From the NCBI GenBank assembly GCA_910575105.1, contig CAJTDK010000016.1:1-64000 (forward strand): a stretch of 64,000 nt of DNA, read 5' to 3'. Below, one piece after another: positions 32,948 through 41,723 of this stretch. Source of the stretch: Lachnospiraceae bacterium. GTDB taxonomy: Bacteria > Bacillota > Clostridia > Lachnospirales > Lachnospiraceae. The position numbers were made by a program, and so were the translations under genes. Under the pieces are notes generated by a model. That model saw nothing but the letters and a program-made list of their open reading frames with translations, searched no databases and had not been told where the DNA came from. Each line of letters starts with the position of its first letter. The first letter of the stretch is position 1.

Positions 32948-33173
32948 TTGGACAATAATCAGTATAGCACAAAAGTGAAAAAATAACGATCACTAAAAGT
33001 TGACTGTTTAAAATTATTGAGATAAAATGATTACTGTTCATACAGAGTTGTACATTTTCTGCACAAGCCGTGAGAACGTGCTATAAGAGTGCAAAATCCT
33101 ATTGCCGGAGGCAATTCTAAATGGATTTTTTGTATGTTGCCGGTCACGGAGTGAACAGGAGCGATAAAAGGGG
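32948..33173. other. Intergenic stretch around the direct repeats
   Basis: No gene is visible in the gap between the glycosylase and the ilvN promoter. It holds AT-rich sequence, TTACTGTTCA (33031-33040) that recurs at 23141, and the second copy of the 49-bp repeat. Confidence 0.5.
33101..33150 (+). repeat. 49-bp direct repeat, copy 2
   Basis: ATTGCCGGAGGCAATTCTAA, then ATGGATTTTTT, TATGTTGCCGGTCACGGA, followed by GTGAACAG. It ends 23 bases before the ilvN promoter. Confidence 0.8.
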
Positions 33174-33202
33174 TTGACAAGAACCTGCTTTGTTGTTATG
33201 AT
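33174..33202 (+). promoter_or_regulatory. ilvN promoter
   Basis: TTGACA (33174-33179), 17 bases, TATGAT (33197-33202). The leader is about 46 bases, too short for a T-box. Confidence 0.75.
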
Positions 33203-33254
33203 AAAAAACAGAACGCACTCTGTTTTTGAAACACATTTAAGAAAGAGGTGCATT

Positions 33255-33752
33255 ATGCAAAGAGTTTTTTCACTGTTGGTTGATAATAATCCCGGTGTGT
33301 TAAGCCGTATCTCTGGCCTGTTCAGCCGCCGCGGATACAATGTAGACAGTATCACGTCAGGGGTGACGGCGGATCCGAGATTTACCAGGATCACGATCGT
33401 GGCGAGCGGGGACGAGCTGATCCTGTCACAGATCGAGAAACAGGTACGCAAGCTTGAGGACGTGCGGGAGATCAAAGTGCTGATTCCAGAGCTTTCTGTT
33501 CTCCGGGAATTTGTGATGGTAAAGATCAGGGCCAATGCGGAGCAGAGAGCGGAGGTGGTATCTGTGGCAGACATTTTCAGGGCGAAGATCGTGGATGTGG
33601 AGAAGGAATCTCTGATGATCGAACTTACCGGGAACCAGTCCAAGGTCGATGCATTCCTGAAGCTGCTGGACGGGTATGAGATCTTAGAGCTTGCAAGGAC
33701 CGGACTTACGGGACTGTCACGGGGCAGCAAGAATGTTACTTATTTTGACTAA
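33255..33752 (+). CDS. ilvN: Acetolactate synthase small subunit
   Basis: A 165-residue regulatory subunit: MQRVFSLLVDNNPGVLSRIS, then GLFSRRGYNVDSITSGVTAD is the ACT domain, followed by the ALS_ss C-terminal domain (LSVLREFVMVKIRA, ELTGNQSKVDAFLKLL). It binds valine and activates the catalytic IlvB subunit, giving acetolactate for branched-chain amino acids. The large subunit gene is not in the window. AAAGAGGTG lies before the ATG at 33255; the frame is open from 33174, but that stretch is promoter and leader. ilvC follows after 202 bases containing two hairpins. Confidence 0.92.
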   Translation: MQRVFSLLVDNNPGVLSRISGLFSRRGYNVDSITSGVTADPRFTRITIVASGDELILSQIEKQVRKLEDVREIKVLIPELSVLREFVMVKIRANAEQRAEVVSVADIFRAKIVDVEKESLMIELTGNQSKVDAFLKLLDGYEILELARTGLTGLSRGSKNVTYFD

Positions 33753-33843
33753 TGTACTGACCGGAATATATTTAGTTAAATGCGTTTCTTGTTAGTTAAT
33801 AAGTTTTGCCGGCGCTGGAGTATAAGGTCAGAAAGAAACGGTA

Positions 33844-33933
33844 TTAAGCCGGGGAATCACATCACAGCCCCCGGCTTAACGATAGATGCCTGACGGGAAT
33901 TATCCCGGCAGGATGTAATATCAACATATTTTA
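33844..33933 (+). promoter_or_regulatory. Structured ilvN-ilvC intergenic region
   Basis: TTAAGCCGGGG pairs perfectly with CCCCGGCTTAA (33844-33879). A second stem, CCTG-CGGGA with TCCCG-GCAGG, lies at 33889-33912. No T-run follows either, so they look like RNA stabilisers, processing sites or a regulatory leader rather than terminators. Confidence 0.5.
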
Positions 33934-33936
33934 TAA

Positions 33937-34974
<1,038 letters not shown>

Positions 34975-35004
34975 ACTGGCGGGCAGAATACCGGTCGGTA
35001 AAAT

Positions 35005-35053
35005 AGAGCTTTTCGTCCATCATACTTATATGAGTGGGCAAAAAGCTCTTTTG
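35005..35053 (+). terminator. Terminator after ilvC
   Basis: AGAGCTTTT pairs with AAAAGCTCT, the stem extending imperfectly across an 18-base loop, followed by TTTT. Confidence 0.65.
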
Positions 35054-35091
35054 CGTTATTACTGGAAGGCGTCATTGTGCGATGATTTTTA

Positions 35092-35120
35092 TTGAAAATA
35101 CACAGGATTTACCATATAAT
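35092..35120 (+). promoter_or_regulatory. Promoter of the deoR-type gene
   Basis: TTGAAA (35092-35097), 17 bases, TATAAT (35115-35120). Confidence 0.65.
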
Positions 35121-35161
35121 AAATGAGAACAGTTATAAATATGTGATTTGGAGAGCGTGTA

Positions 35162-35929
35162 ATGAAGATAGACGACAGGTTTGAAGTGATTATTCGGGAA
35201 GTGCAGGAAAAAGGAAAGGTCCGGGTGGCGGAGCTCAGTGAACTGCTGGGCTGCTCGGAAGTGACTATACGCAACGATATCCGGAAGCTCGATGAGCAGG
35301 GGGTAATTCATAAGACGCATGGCGGGGCAGAAAAGCTGGGACATGGATTAACTGTGCAATTTTCACCTGGGGAATATTATCTTAATGCAGAGTGCAAGAA
35401 AAAGATAGCCAGAAGATCTTATGAATATATTTGCGATCAGGACTCTATTATGATCGACGACTCTACGACTTGTTGTTATCTTGCCCAGTGTATTAAGGAA
35501 CATCCTGAAAAGAGGCTGTCGGTTGTAACAAATTCCCTTTATGCCGCAGTGCTTCTTTCAGACACCCAACATGTGAATCTGCATCTGCTGGGAGGACAGC
35601 TCTTATCAAATCCTGCGGCGGCGATGGGTACGACCACAGCGGAAAATGTCATGCAATATCATGTAAATAAGCTGTTTACCGGGATTAACAGAATTGATCT
35701 AAAAGTTGGGCTTACATCGGCAGATGAGATGCATGCAGAAGTAAAACGTGCGATGATCGGCAGGTCTGATGAAATATATGTTTTGGCAGATCACACAAAA
35801 TTTGGAGGAGGAAGCCTTTTCACCGTATGCGAGATGAAGGATATCAAGCGGATCATTACAGACTCGGCAGTTTCAGCAGAGATCATAGAGCTGGCTGGCA
35901 GGATGAAAATCCGGTTAGACGCAGTGTAA
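35162..35929 (+). CDS. DeoR/GlpR family transcriptional regulator
   Basis: A 255-residue regulator. The N-terminal DeoR helix-turn-helix is VRVAELSELLGCSEVTIRND followed by DEQGVIHKTHGGA. The C-terminal sugar-phosphate sensor domain (MIDDSTTCCYLAQCI, VVTNSLYAAVLL, LLGGQLLSNPAAAMG, VLADHTKFGGGSLF) has the usual phosphosugar-binding layout. It most likely represses the downstream pdxA2 / kinase / KdgT operon and responds to a four-carbon sugar-acid phosphate. A terminator and a separate promoter with an inverted repeat lie between it and that operon. Confidence 0.9.
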   Translation: MKIDDRFEVIIREVQEKGKVRVAELSELLGCSEVTIRNDIRKLDEQGVIHKTHGGAEKLGHGLTVQFSPGEYYLNAECKKKIARRSYEYICDQDSIMIDDSTTCCYLAQCIKEHPEKRLSVVTNSLYAAVLLSDTQHVNLHLLGGQLLSNPAAAMGTTTAENVMQYHVNKLFTGINRIDLKVGLTSADEMHAEVKRAMIGRSDEIYVLADHTKFGGGSLFTVCEMKDIKRIITDSAVSAEIIELAGRMKIRLDAV

Positions 35930-35953
35930 AATTTAATCAGAAATGGCGAAACG

Positions 35954-35987
35954 GAAAGTGGATTCATCGATTCACTTTCTTTTTTTG
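35954..35987 (+). terminator. Terminator after the deoR-type gene
   Basis: GAAAGTG pairs with CACTTTC around an imperfect 12-base loop, followed by TTTTTTT. Confidence 0.7.
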
Positions 35988-36000
35988 TGTATTACTTACA

Positions 36001-36073
36001 AATTGAAAGAATAAAATATGTAAATAATTACAAATAAAAATATGTTGCTTTCAATTGATAAAAATGATATATT
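36001..36073 (+). promoter_or_regulatory. Promoter and candidate DeoR operators of the sugar-acid operon
   Basis: TTGCTT (36045-36050), 17 bases, TATATT (36068-36073). AATTGAAAG (36001-36009) and its exact inverse CTTTCAATT (36048-36056) flank the region; the second overlaps the -35. The arms are 47 bases apart start to start, a layout suited to cooperative binding or a small DNA loop. Confidence 0.5.
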
Positions 36074-36136
36074 GATAATATCAAAAGAAAGCATTTACAG
36101 ATGCAATCAAAAAGATATTGAAAGGAATTGCAGAAA

Positions 36137-37156
36137 ATGAAAGAAAATTATAAGCCGGTAATTGGTATAACGATAGGCGATCCGTCAGGAATAGGGCCTG
36201 AGATTATCATTAAGGCTTTAAGGACGGAAGAAATCTATCAGCATTGCCGGCCCTTTGTAATCGGCAGCGTAAAGATTCTGGAACGGGCGGCGCTTAAAGC
36301 GCTGGGAGAGGAGGAGCTTAAAACTTTAGTGATCCAAAAACCGTCTGAGGCGGTCTATACCTATGGAATAATCAATGTAGTCGAGACCGGAGATTACGAT
36401 GGTGACTTGCTGGAGTGGGGAAGAGAGCAGGAACTGGCGGGACAGATTGCGATGGATGCGGTGAACAAATCCATTGAGCTGGGGCTGGCAGGAGAGCTTG
36501 ACGCGGTAACTACAGCGCCCATCAACAAGGTGGCGATCAAGATGGCAGGCGTAGAGCAGGCAGGTCATACGGAAATTTATCTTGATGGCACAGGGGCAGA
36601 TTATGTGCTGACGATGTTTGACTGCTTTGGGATGAGGGTATTTCATCTGAGCAGGCATATGTCTTTGAGAAATGCGATTGATTATGCGACAAAGGAACAT
36701 GTCCTGGCCGATGTGGAAAGAATTGATATTCAGTTAAGAAAACTGGGTATCGACAGGCCGAAGATCGCAGTTGCAGGTATCAATCCCCATTGTGGGGAAG
36801 GCGGTCTGTTTGGAGATGAAGAAATGCTAGAGATCACGCCGGCAGTGGAGGCTGCAAAGAAGATGGGCATCAACGCGGTTGGACCGATTCCTCCGGATAC
36901 GTTGTTCAGCAGAGGCAGGAAAGGAGAATTTGACGCGATCCTTGCCATGTATCATGATCAGGGACATATGCCTTGTAAGACGCTGGATTTGGAGCGGTCT
37001 GTATCAGTAACTTTAGGTTTGCCGTTTATTAGATGCTCTGTAGACCATGGAACAGCCTTTGATATAGCAGGAAAAGGAATTGCGACAAATGTAAGTATGG
37101 TAGCGGCCATAGAGACAACAATAAAATATGCGGTGGCAATGCACAAGGAGAGATGA
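36137..37156 (+). CDS. pdxA2: PdxA2-type 4-phospho-D-threonate/erythronate dehydrogenase
   Basis: A 339-residue PdxA-family dehydrogenase: GITIGDPSGIGPEIIIKAL, AVTTAPINKVAIKMAG, GHTEIYL, and the metal-binding AMYHDQGHMPCKTLDLERSV with VDHGTAFDIAGKGIA. Classical PdxA works in vitamin B6 synthesis; the PdxA2 branch, encoded beside a DUF1537 kinase, oxidises 4-phosphothreonate or 4-phosphoerythronate to a keto acid that decarboxylates to dihydroxyacetone phosphate. The neighbours here support PdxA2. AAAGGA lies 12 bases before the ATG at 36137. First gene of a three-gene operon. Confidence 0.88.
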   Translation: MKENYKPVIGITIGDPSGIGPEIIIKALRTEEIYQHCRPFVIGSVKILERAALKALGEEELKTLVIQKPSEAVYTYGIINVVETGDYDGDLLEWGREQELAGQIAMDAVNKSIELGLAGELDAVTTAPINKVAIKMAGVEQAGHTEIYLDGTGADYVLTMFDCFGMRVFHLSRHMSLRNAIDYATKEHVLADVERIDIQLRKLGIDRPKIAVAGINPHCGEGGLFGDEEMLEITPAVEAAKKMGINAVGPIPPDTLFSRGRKGEFDAILAMYHDQGHMPCKTLDLERSVSVTLGLPFIRCSVDHGTAFDIAGKGIATNVSMVAAIETTIKYAVAMHKER

Positions 37157-37180
37157 TGCAGATATAACGGAGGGAGAAAA

Positions 37181-38527
37181 ATGGCAGTAATTGGAGTTGT
37201 GACAGATGATTTTACCGGAACCGCCAGTGCGGGAGTATTAGTTGCCAGGTCAGAGGCAAAGACAGGACTGTTTTTCGATGCAAAGGCAGTCCGGGAATTT
37301 AGAGAAGCAGACAGACTCGATGCAATTTATGTCAGCAGCAACAGCCGGCATCTGCCGTCTTGTCAGGCGTATGACGCAGTTTCAGAAGCGACCAAGGAGC
37401 TTAAGGCTATGGGGACAAAATATTACTCCAAAAAAATCGACTCTACTTTGCGGGGCGGCATCGGACACGAGATTGACGCGATGCTGGAGATTTTAGGAAA
37501 AAGCTATATGGCAGTGATGGTCACAGCGATTCCGGCATCAAAAAGGATATGCGTAGGAGGCCATTCTGTGATCGACGGTGTCATTCTTACAGAGACATGC
37601 GTAGCAGAAGACGTGAAAACTCCCGTCAGGGAATGCTATGTCCCGAATCTTGTGGAAGATCAGTCAAAATACAATGCAGATCTGATCTTGCTGAAGGATG
37701 TGAAAAAAGGAACACAGCATTTGAAAAAATGTATGGAACTTTCCAGGGAGAATGGTAAGCGTATTCTTGTCATTGACGCGATTACAATGGAGCATCTTGA
37801 TACGATCGCGAAAGCCTGTGTGGAGCTTGGCTGGGATGTGCTGGCTGTCGATCCGGGTCCCTTTACGATGAAGATGGCATATCACCGGGGGATTATCGGA
37901 AAAGAGCATTCTGCAGACAACAGTATGGTGGATATAAAGAAGGATAAGACAGCCCTGCTGATGGTTGGCAGCGCTAATCCGACAAGCAAACGGCAGATCG
38001 AGCGCTTGCTTGAGGTGAATGAGCATGCCGTGTGTGTCAGTGTCTCGCCAAAGGAGCTGATAAACGGGGAGAGGGATGCGGATATGGAGGTATTAAGAGT
38101 ATCCAGAGAGGTTATCGGGCTTTTTGGGGCGGAGGACAGGCCGGAGGCGATTGTTGTAGAGACGGCTCTTCACGGATCGGTCGTGGATCTGCGGGAAGAA
38201 GATCTGCGGCATGGCTATAAAAAAGGAATGAGTTCGATGCTGATCAACGACGGGCTTGCAAGGATTACGGAGCAGGTGTTGGAAATTGTAGGACAAGAAC
38301 AGGTAGCCGGGCTGCTTTTAACAGGTGGAGATACGATGGAGAGTATCTGCCGCAAAATCGGTGTTGCTTGTATCCGGGCTATGGATAACATTGTGGCGCA
38401 GATCGATGTGGGGAAGATCATCGGCAGGTACGACGGACTTCCGGTCATCGTAAAAGGCGGCTTCTGCGGCGATGAGGATGCAGCAGTTGACATTGTAGAA
38501 AGATTGTTTTTAGAAGCATCCAGATAG
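37181..38527 (+). CDS. Four-carbon acid sugar kinase (DUF1537; DtnK/DenK type)
   Basis: A 448-residue kinase with both DUF1537 domains: N-terminal sugar-acid-binding VVTDDFTGTASAGVLVARSE and KIDSTLRGGIGHEID, and C-terminal nucleotide-binding LLLTGGDTMESICRKIG and VIVKGGFCGDEDA. These kinases phosphorylate D-threonate, D-erythronate or related acids at O4, making the substrate of PdxA2. Which acid is used cannot be told from sequence. It follows pdxA2 after 24 bases with a strong GGAGGG site and precedes the permease gene. Confidence 0.88.
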   Translation: MAVIGVVTDDFTGTASAGVLVARSEAKTGLFFDAKAVREFREADRLDAIYVSSNSRHLPSCQAYDAVSEATKELKAMGTKYYSKKIDSTLRGGIGHEIDAMLEILGKSYMAVMVTAIPASKRICVGGHSVIDGVILTETCVAEDVKTPVRECYVPNLVEDQSKYNADLILLKDVKKGTQHLKKCMELSRENGKRILVIDAITMEHLDTIAKACVELGWDVLAVDPGPFTMKMAYHRGIIGKEHSADNSMVDIKKDKTALLMVGSANPTSKRQIERLLEVNEHAVCVSVSPKELINGERDADMEVLRVSREVIGLFGAEDRPEAIVVETALHGSVVDLREEDLRHGYKKGMSSMLINDGLARITEQVLEIVGQEQVAGLLLTGGDTMESICRKIGVACIRAMDNIVAQIDVGKIIGRYDGLPVIVKGGFCGDEDAAVDIVERLFLEASR

Positions 38528-38546
38528 GATGAGAGAGGAGAAGATT

Positions 38547-39515
38547 ATGATCTTAAATTTTTTGAAAAGAATTCCGGCGGGTATGATGGTAGTTCCGCTG
38601 TTGCTTGGCAGCATTATTACGACGGTTTTTCCTAATATATGGGAAGTCGGAGGTCTTACGGCAGCATTGCTGTCCAGCGCGGGAACGAATACCCTGCTTG
38701 GGGCTCAGCTCTTTTGTATGGGAACAGCACTTCAGGTAAAGGATATGCCGGCAGTCTTAAAACGCGGCGGGGTGCTCCTGGTTGCGAAATTTCTGATCGG
38801 TGCGGGTATAGGTATCGCGGTAGGAAAGATATTTGGCGGGGCAGGACTTTTCGGATTATCTACCTTGGCCATTGTGAGCGCAGTGACCAATTCTAACGGC
38901 AGTGTTTACCTGACATTGATGGGGAATTACGGCGACAGGGCTGACGCAGGATGTTTTCCGCTCCTGGCTCTCAATGACGGGCCGTTCTTTACCTTAGTGG
39001 CGCTTGGGGCTTCCGGGCTTGCCAATATTCCAATCATGTCTCTGGTTGCCGCGATCATTCCAGTAGCACTTGGGATGATCATTGGAAATCTTGATCATGG
39101 CATGAGAGATATTTTTGCACCAATGGGCACAGCGATCATTCCGCTGATCGGTTTTGCACTCGGTACAGGAATCAATCTGATGAATATTGTAAAAGGCGGA
39201 ATATCGGGTATTCTTCTGGGACTGATCACGGTGTTTGTAGGCGGGGCGTTTATCGTATCCTGTGACAGGCTTATCTCAAAACGCCCTGGATATGCAGGAT
39301 GGGCGGTAGCTACAACGGCCGGCAATGCGGTGGCTGTTCCGGCGGCAGTTGCATTGGCTGATCCGGCTTTGGAAACAGTAGCAGCAACAGCGACGGTTCA
39401 GGTGGCGGCGTCTGTAGTGATCAGTTGTATCCTTGCGCCGATCATCACAAACTGGTGGGCAAAGAAATTCGGGTGTCCGCAGTATCCGCTGGAGGGGCAG
39501 AATCTTGACGATTAG
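38547..39515 (+). CDS. kdgT: 2-keto-3-deoxygluconate permease family transporter
   Basis: A 322-residue membrane protein with about ten hydrophobic segments of the KdgT family: LKRIPAGMMVVPLLLGSIIT, GTNTLLGAQLFCMGTALQVK, VSAVTNSNGSVYLTLMGNYG, LNDGPFFTL. KdgT proteins are proton symporters for sugar acids. In this operon the likely substrate is threonate or erythronate rather than ketodeoxygluconate, by inference from the two enzymes. GAGAGGAGAAG precedes the ATG at 38547; the in-frame ATG at 38529 is less well placed. Last gene of the operon. Confidence 0.85.
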   Translation: MILNFLKRIPAGMMVVPLLLGSIITTVFPNIWEVGGLTAALLSSAGTNTLLGAQLFCMGTALQVKDMPAVLKRGGVLLVAKFLIGAGIGIAVGKIFGGAGLFGLSTLAIVSAVTNSNGSVYLTLMGNYGDRADAGCFPLLALNDGPFFTLVALGASGLANIPIMSLVAAIIPVALGMIIGNLDHGMRDIFAPMGTAIIPLIGFALGTGINLMNIVKGGISGILLGLITVFVGGAFIVSCDRLISKRPGYAGWAVATTAGNAVAVPAAVALADPALETVAATATVQVAASVVISCILAPIITNWWAKKFGCPQYPLEGQNLDD

Positions 39516-39714
39516 CACATAAAGTTGCCGGTCAAAATGGTATCAGCCGCTTTCGGTATATATGACAGGGGCGATGAAAGTATATTTTTGATAAAGATTT
39601 GAAGGCAGATCGGGCAGCAGTACGGTCTGCTTTTGCGGCGGAGAATGCCTGTCTGTCTTTTGGGAAAAAAGAGAACGGTTATCCCGGGTATAAACAGATT
39701 TTAATCCTGCGCAC

Positions 39715-39751
39715 AAAAAAACGACCACTGACGGTATGGCCGTTTTTACAT
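39715..39751. terminator. Bidirectional terminator between kdgT and rpsT
   Basis: An A-rich left arm AAAACGACC pairs with GGCCGTTTT (one mismatch), giving T-runs on both strands. Confidence 0.6.
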
Positions 39752-39771
39752 CTTTATCTCTTCTATTATAA

Positions 39772-40035
39772 TTAAGCAATCCCATTGACAGCCTTAGCCA
39801 GACGGGAAATCTTTCTGGAGCATGTGTTTTTGTGATAAACACCTTTGCTGCCTGCTTTGTTGATCTCAGTGATCGCGACTTTAAGAGCAGCTTTTGCAGC
39901 CTCTGCGTCCTTATTAGCGATAGCTGTCTCTACTTTTTTAATGCAAGTCTTTACTTTGGATTTGATTGCTTTATTTCTTGCAGCCTTTGTTTCGTTTACT
40001 AAGATTCTTTTCTTTGCAGATTTGATATTAGCCAA
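39772..40035 (-). CDS. rpsT: 30S ribosomal protein S20, TTG start
   Basis: An 87-residue basic helical protein beginning ANIKSAKKRILVNETKAARN and ending GVYHKNTCSRKISRLAKAVN, standard S20. The family starts at M-ANIKSAKKR; here that position is a TTG (40033-40035) with GGAGG eight bases upstream. The upstream GTG at 40044 lies inside the ribosome site and is rejected. The E. coli rpsT gene also begins with UUG, which takes part in autogenous control; the same may apply here. A perfect promoter and a leader hairpin precede it. Confidence 0.92.
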   Translation of the reverse strand: MANIKSAKKRILVNETKAARNKAIKSKVKTCIKKVETAIANKDAEAAKAALKVAITEINKAGSKGVYHKNTCSRKISRLAKAVNGIA

Positions 40036-40082
40036 TTTGTCCACCTCCGATATAATATTTCGATTCTGTGATCGATGATCCG

Positions 40083-40115
40083 TTCGTTAGATCCGGACAC
40101 GGACGTTCTAACGAA
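40083..40115 (-). promoter_or_regulatory. rpsT leader hairpin
   Basis: TTCGTTAGA and TCTAACGAA form a perfect nine-pair stem around a 15-base loop that has its own TCCG/CGGA pairing. It lies in the transcribed leader, 48 bases before the TTG start, and is a candidate S20 autoregulatory site. Confidence 0.5.
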
Positions 40116-40127
40116 ACATACGAATTC

Positions 40128-40156
40128 ATTTTATTCCAGGTTCCTTGTTCTGTCAA
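40128..40156 (-). promoter_or_regulatory. rpsT promoter
   Basis: Minus strand: TTGACA (40151-40156), 17 bases, TAAAAT (40128-40133). Confidence 0.8.
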
Positions 40157-40298
40157 TACATATTTTGCGAAATATTCCAAAAAGTTACACGATCTCAGTT
40201 GCTGCTATAAAAAATGAAGGGTAACAAATCTATGATTGATTTTTATTATTGAATTTATTGATCCGGCCAAGAAAAAGGTGTAATTTTTCCGACTGCGG

Positions 40299-40307
40299 TG
40301 ATATAAT
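40299..40307 (+). promoter_or_regulatory. Extended -10 promoter of the ThrE-type operon
   Basis: TG-A-TATAAT (40299-40307), an extended -10; the hexamer 17 bases upstream (TGTAAT) is a poor -35. Confidence 0.5.
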
Positions 40308-40353
40308 AGAAAAATATTGTTAAACAGCAGGAAACCATAACAGGGAGCGTAGT

Positions 40354-41199
40354 ATGGAAAGTGAAATGACCGAAGACAGAAAGATAACAAAGAAAGAGCG
40401 TACGGAACAGCCGGACGGCGAGGTGAAGCAGGTGGTTGATTTCGCGCTGGAGGCGGGAAGAATCCTTTTGAAAAACGGCGGTGAGATCTTTCGGGTGGAG
40501 GAGACGATCACCAGGATCTGCCAGCATTTCGGTGTGGAGCATGTAGATATCTTTACGCTGAGCCACGGGATATTTGTCAGTGCGGAGAACGAGAAAGGTG
40601 AAGTGTATACGAGGGTGAAGCATATCCCCCTTTCGGGATCCCATCTGGGGATCGTAGCGGAGGTGAATGAGCTGTCGAGACAGATTGCCGGGGGGAAGGT
40701 GACGATTCTGGAGGCTCAGGAGCGGCTTGTGCAGATTGACCGGATACCGCCAAGCAGGGCAAGGACGCAGGTTCTGGGGGCAGGTATGGGTGCTGCCTGC
40801 TTTGGTTATCTTATGGGCGCGTCTCTGGCCGAGAGCGTAGTGACATTTTTCATTGGGTGTCTGGTGTATCTGTGGGTGATCCTTGCCAAGCGCTGCCGGC
40901 TCTCCAAGATTATCATCAATATCGCCGGAGGGATCATGATCACGCTGTGCGCCATCTTTGCAACGCGTCTGAGCACTGCGTCCATGGTGTTCAGCTTGGA
41001 CGGGATGATCATCGGCGCGATCATGCCGCTGATTCCGGGGATGGCGTTTACCAATGCGATCCGGGATATTGCAGACAGTGATTTCCTGTCGGGAACCGTG
41101 CGGATGATGGATGCGCTGATGGTCTTTGTGTACATAGCCGTGGGCGTAGGTATCGTACTGATGACTTATAATAACATGACGGGAGGGTTTATCTTATGA
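40354..41199 (+). CDS. ThrE-type exporter, N-terminal half protein (DUF1212)
   Basis: A 281-residue protein. About residues 25-135 form the cytoplasmic N-terminal domain (AGRILLKNGGEIFRVEETIT, SHGIFVSAENEKGEV), followed by five membrane segments (residues 140-278). This is the larger half of the two-component form of threonine/serine exporter ThrE. It exports amino acids or related compounds such as short dicarboxylates; the substrate here is unknown. The next gene begins within its stop codon (ATGA overlap), so the halves are translated together. Confidence 0.85.
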   Translation: MESEMTEDRKITKKERTEQPDGEVKQVVDFALEAGRILLKNGGEIFRVEETITRICQHFGVEHVDIFTLSHGIFVSAENEKGEVYTRVKHIPLSGSHLGIVAEVNELSRQIAGGKVTILEAQERLVQIDRIPPSRARTQVLGAGMGAACFGYLMGASLAESVVTFFIGCLVYLWVILAKRCRLSKIIINIAGGIMITLCAIFATRLSTASMVFSLDGMIIGAIMPLIPGMAFTNAIRDIADSDFLSGTVRMMDALMVFVYIAVGVGIVLMTYNNMTGGFIL

Positions 41200-41663
41200 C
41201 AACGCAGGAAATCCTGAGCAATCTTTTCTGCTCCTTTATGGGGACAGTGGGATTTGCGATCATGTACAATGTTCCAAAGAAATATTATCTCGGCTGCGGG
41301 GCCACCGGGATGGCGGGATGGATCATGTTCCTCATTGTCAATGCCCAGAATCATATAACCTCTTCGGTCGCTTCCTTTTTCGGGGCATTTGTTGTTGTGC
41401 TCATGTCAAGGATTCTTTCGGTGAAGATGAAATGTCCGATCACCATATTCCTGATCTCCGGGATATTCCCTCTGGTGCCGGGGGTGGGGATCTACAATAC
41501 GGTCTATTATATCGTGACCAACCAGTTGACTCAGGCGGCGTTAAAGGGGATCGAATCCCTAAAGATCGCTTTCGCCATCGTAATGGGGATCGTAATCGTC
41601 GTATCAGTACCCAGGGATGTATTTCATAAGGTTTATTACTGGTTTGTTGCAGGAAAAGATTGA
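41196..41663 (+). CDS. ThrE-type exporter, C-terminal half protein (DUF3815)
   Basis: A 155-residue membrane protein with about five hydrophobic segments: FCSFMGTVGFAIMYNVPKKY, LGCGATGMAGWIMFLI, PITIFLISGIFPLVPGVGIY, then TQAALKGIESLKIAFAIVMG. It is the ThrE_2-type partner of the preceding protein; in other phyla both halves are one polypeptide. The start overlaps the upstream stop by four bases. Confidence 0.85.
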   Translation: MTTQEILSNLFCSFMGTVGFAIMYNVPKKYYLGCGATGMAGWIMFLIVNAQNHITSSVASFFGAFVVVLMSRILSVKMKCPITIFLISGIFPLVPGVGIYNTVYYIVTNQLTQAALKGIESLKIAFAIVMGIVIVVSVPRDVFHKVYYWFVAGKD

Positions 41664-41689
41664 AGCGTCTGATTAAACTGTGGTACAAT
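41660..41689 (+). promoter_or_regulatory. Promoter of the sirtuin-gltX group
   Basis: TTGAAG (41660-41665), 18 bases, TACAAT (41684-41689), about 35 bases before the GTG start. Confidence 0.5.
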
Positions 41690-41723
41690 GTACTTACCAT
41701 ATACAAAAGAAGGAGGGATTTTT

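Noticed and set aside
33203-33254. T-box or valine/leucine attenuator before ilvN
   Set aside because: The predicted leader is about 46 bases, without a T-box sequence, a leader peptide or a terminator.
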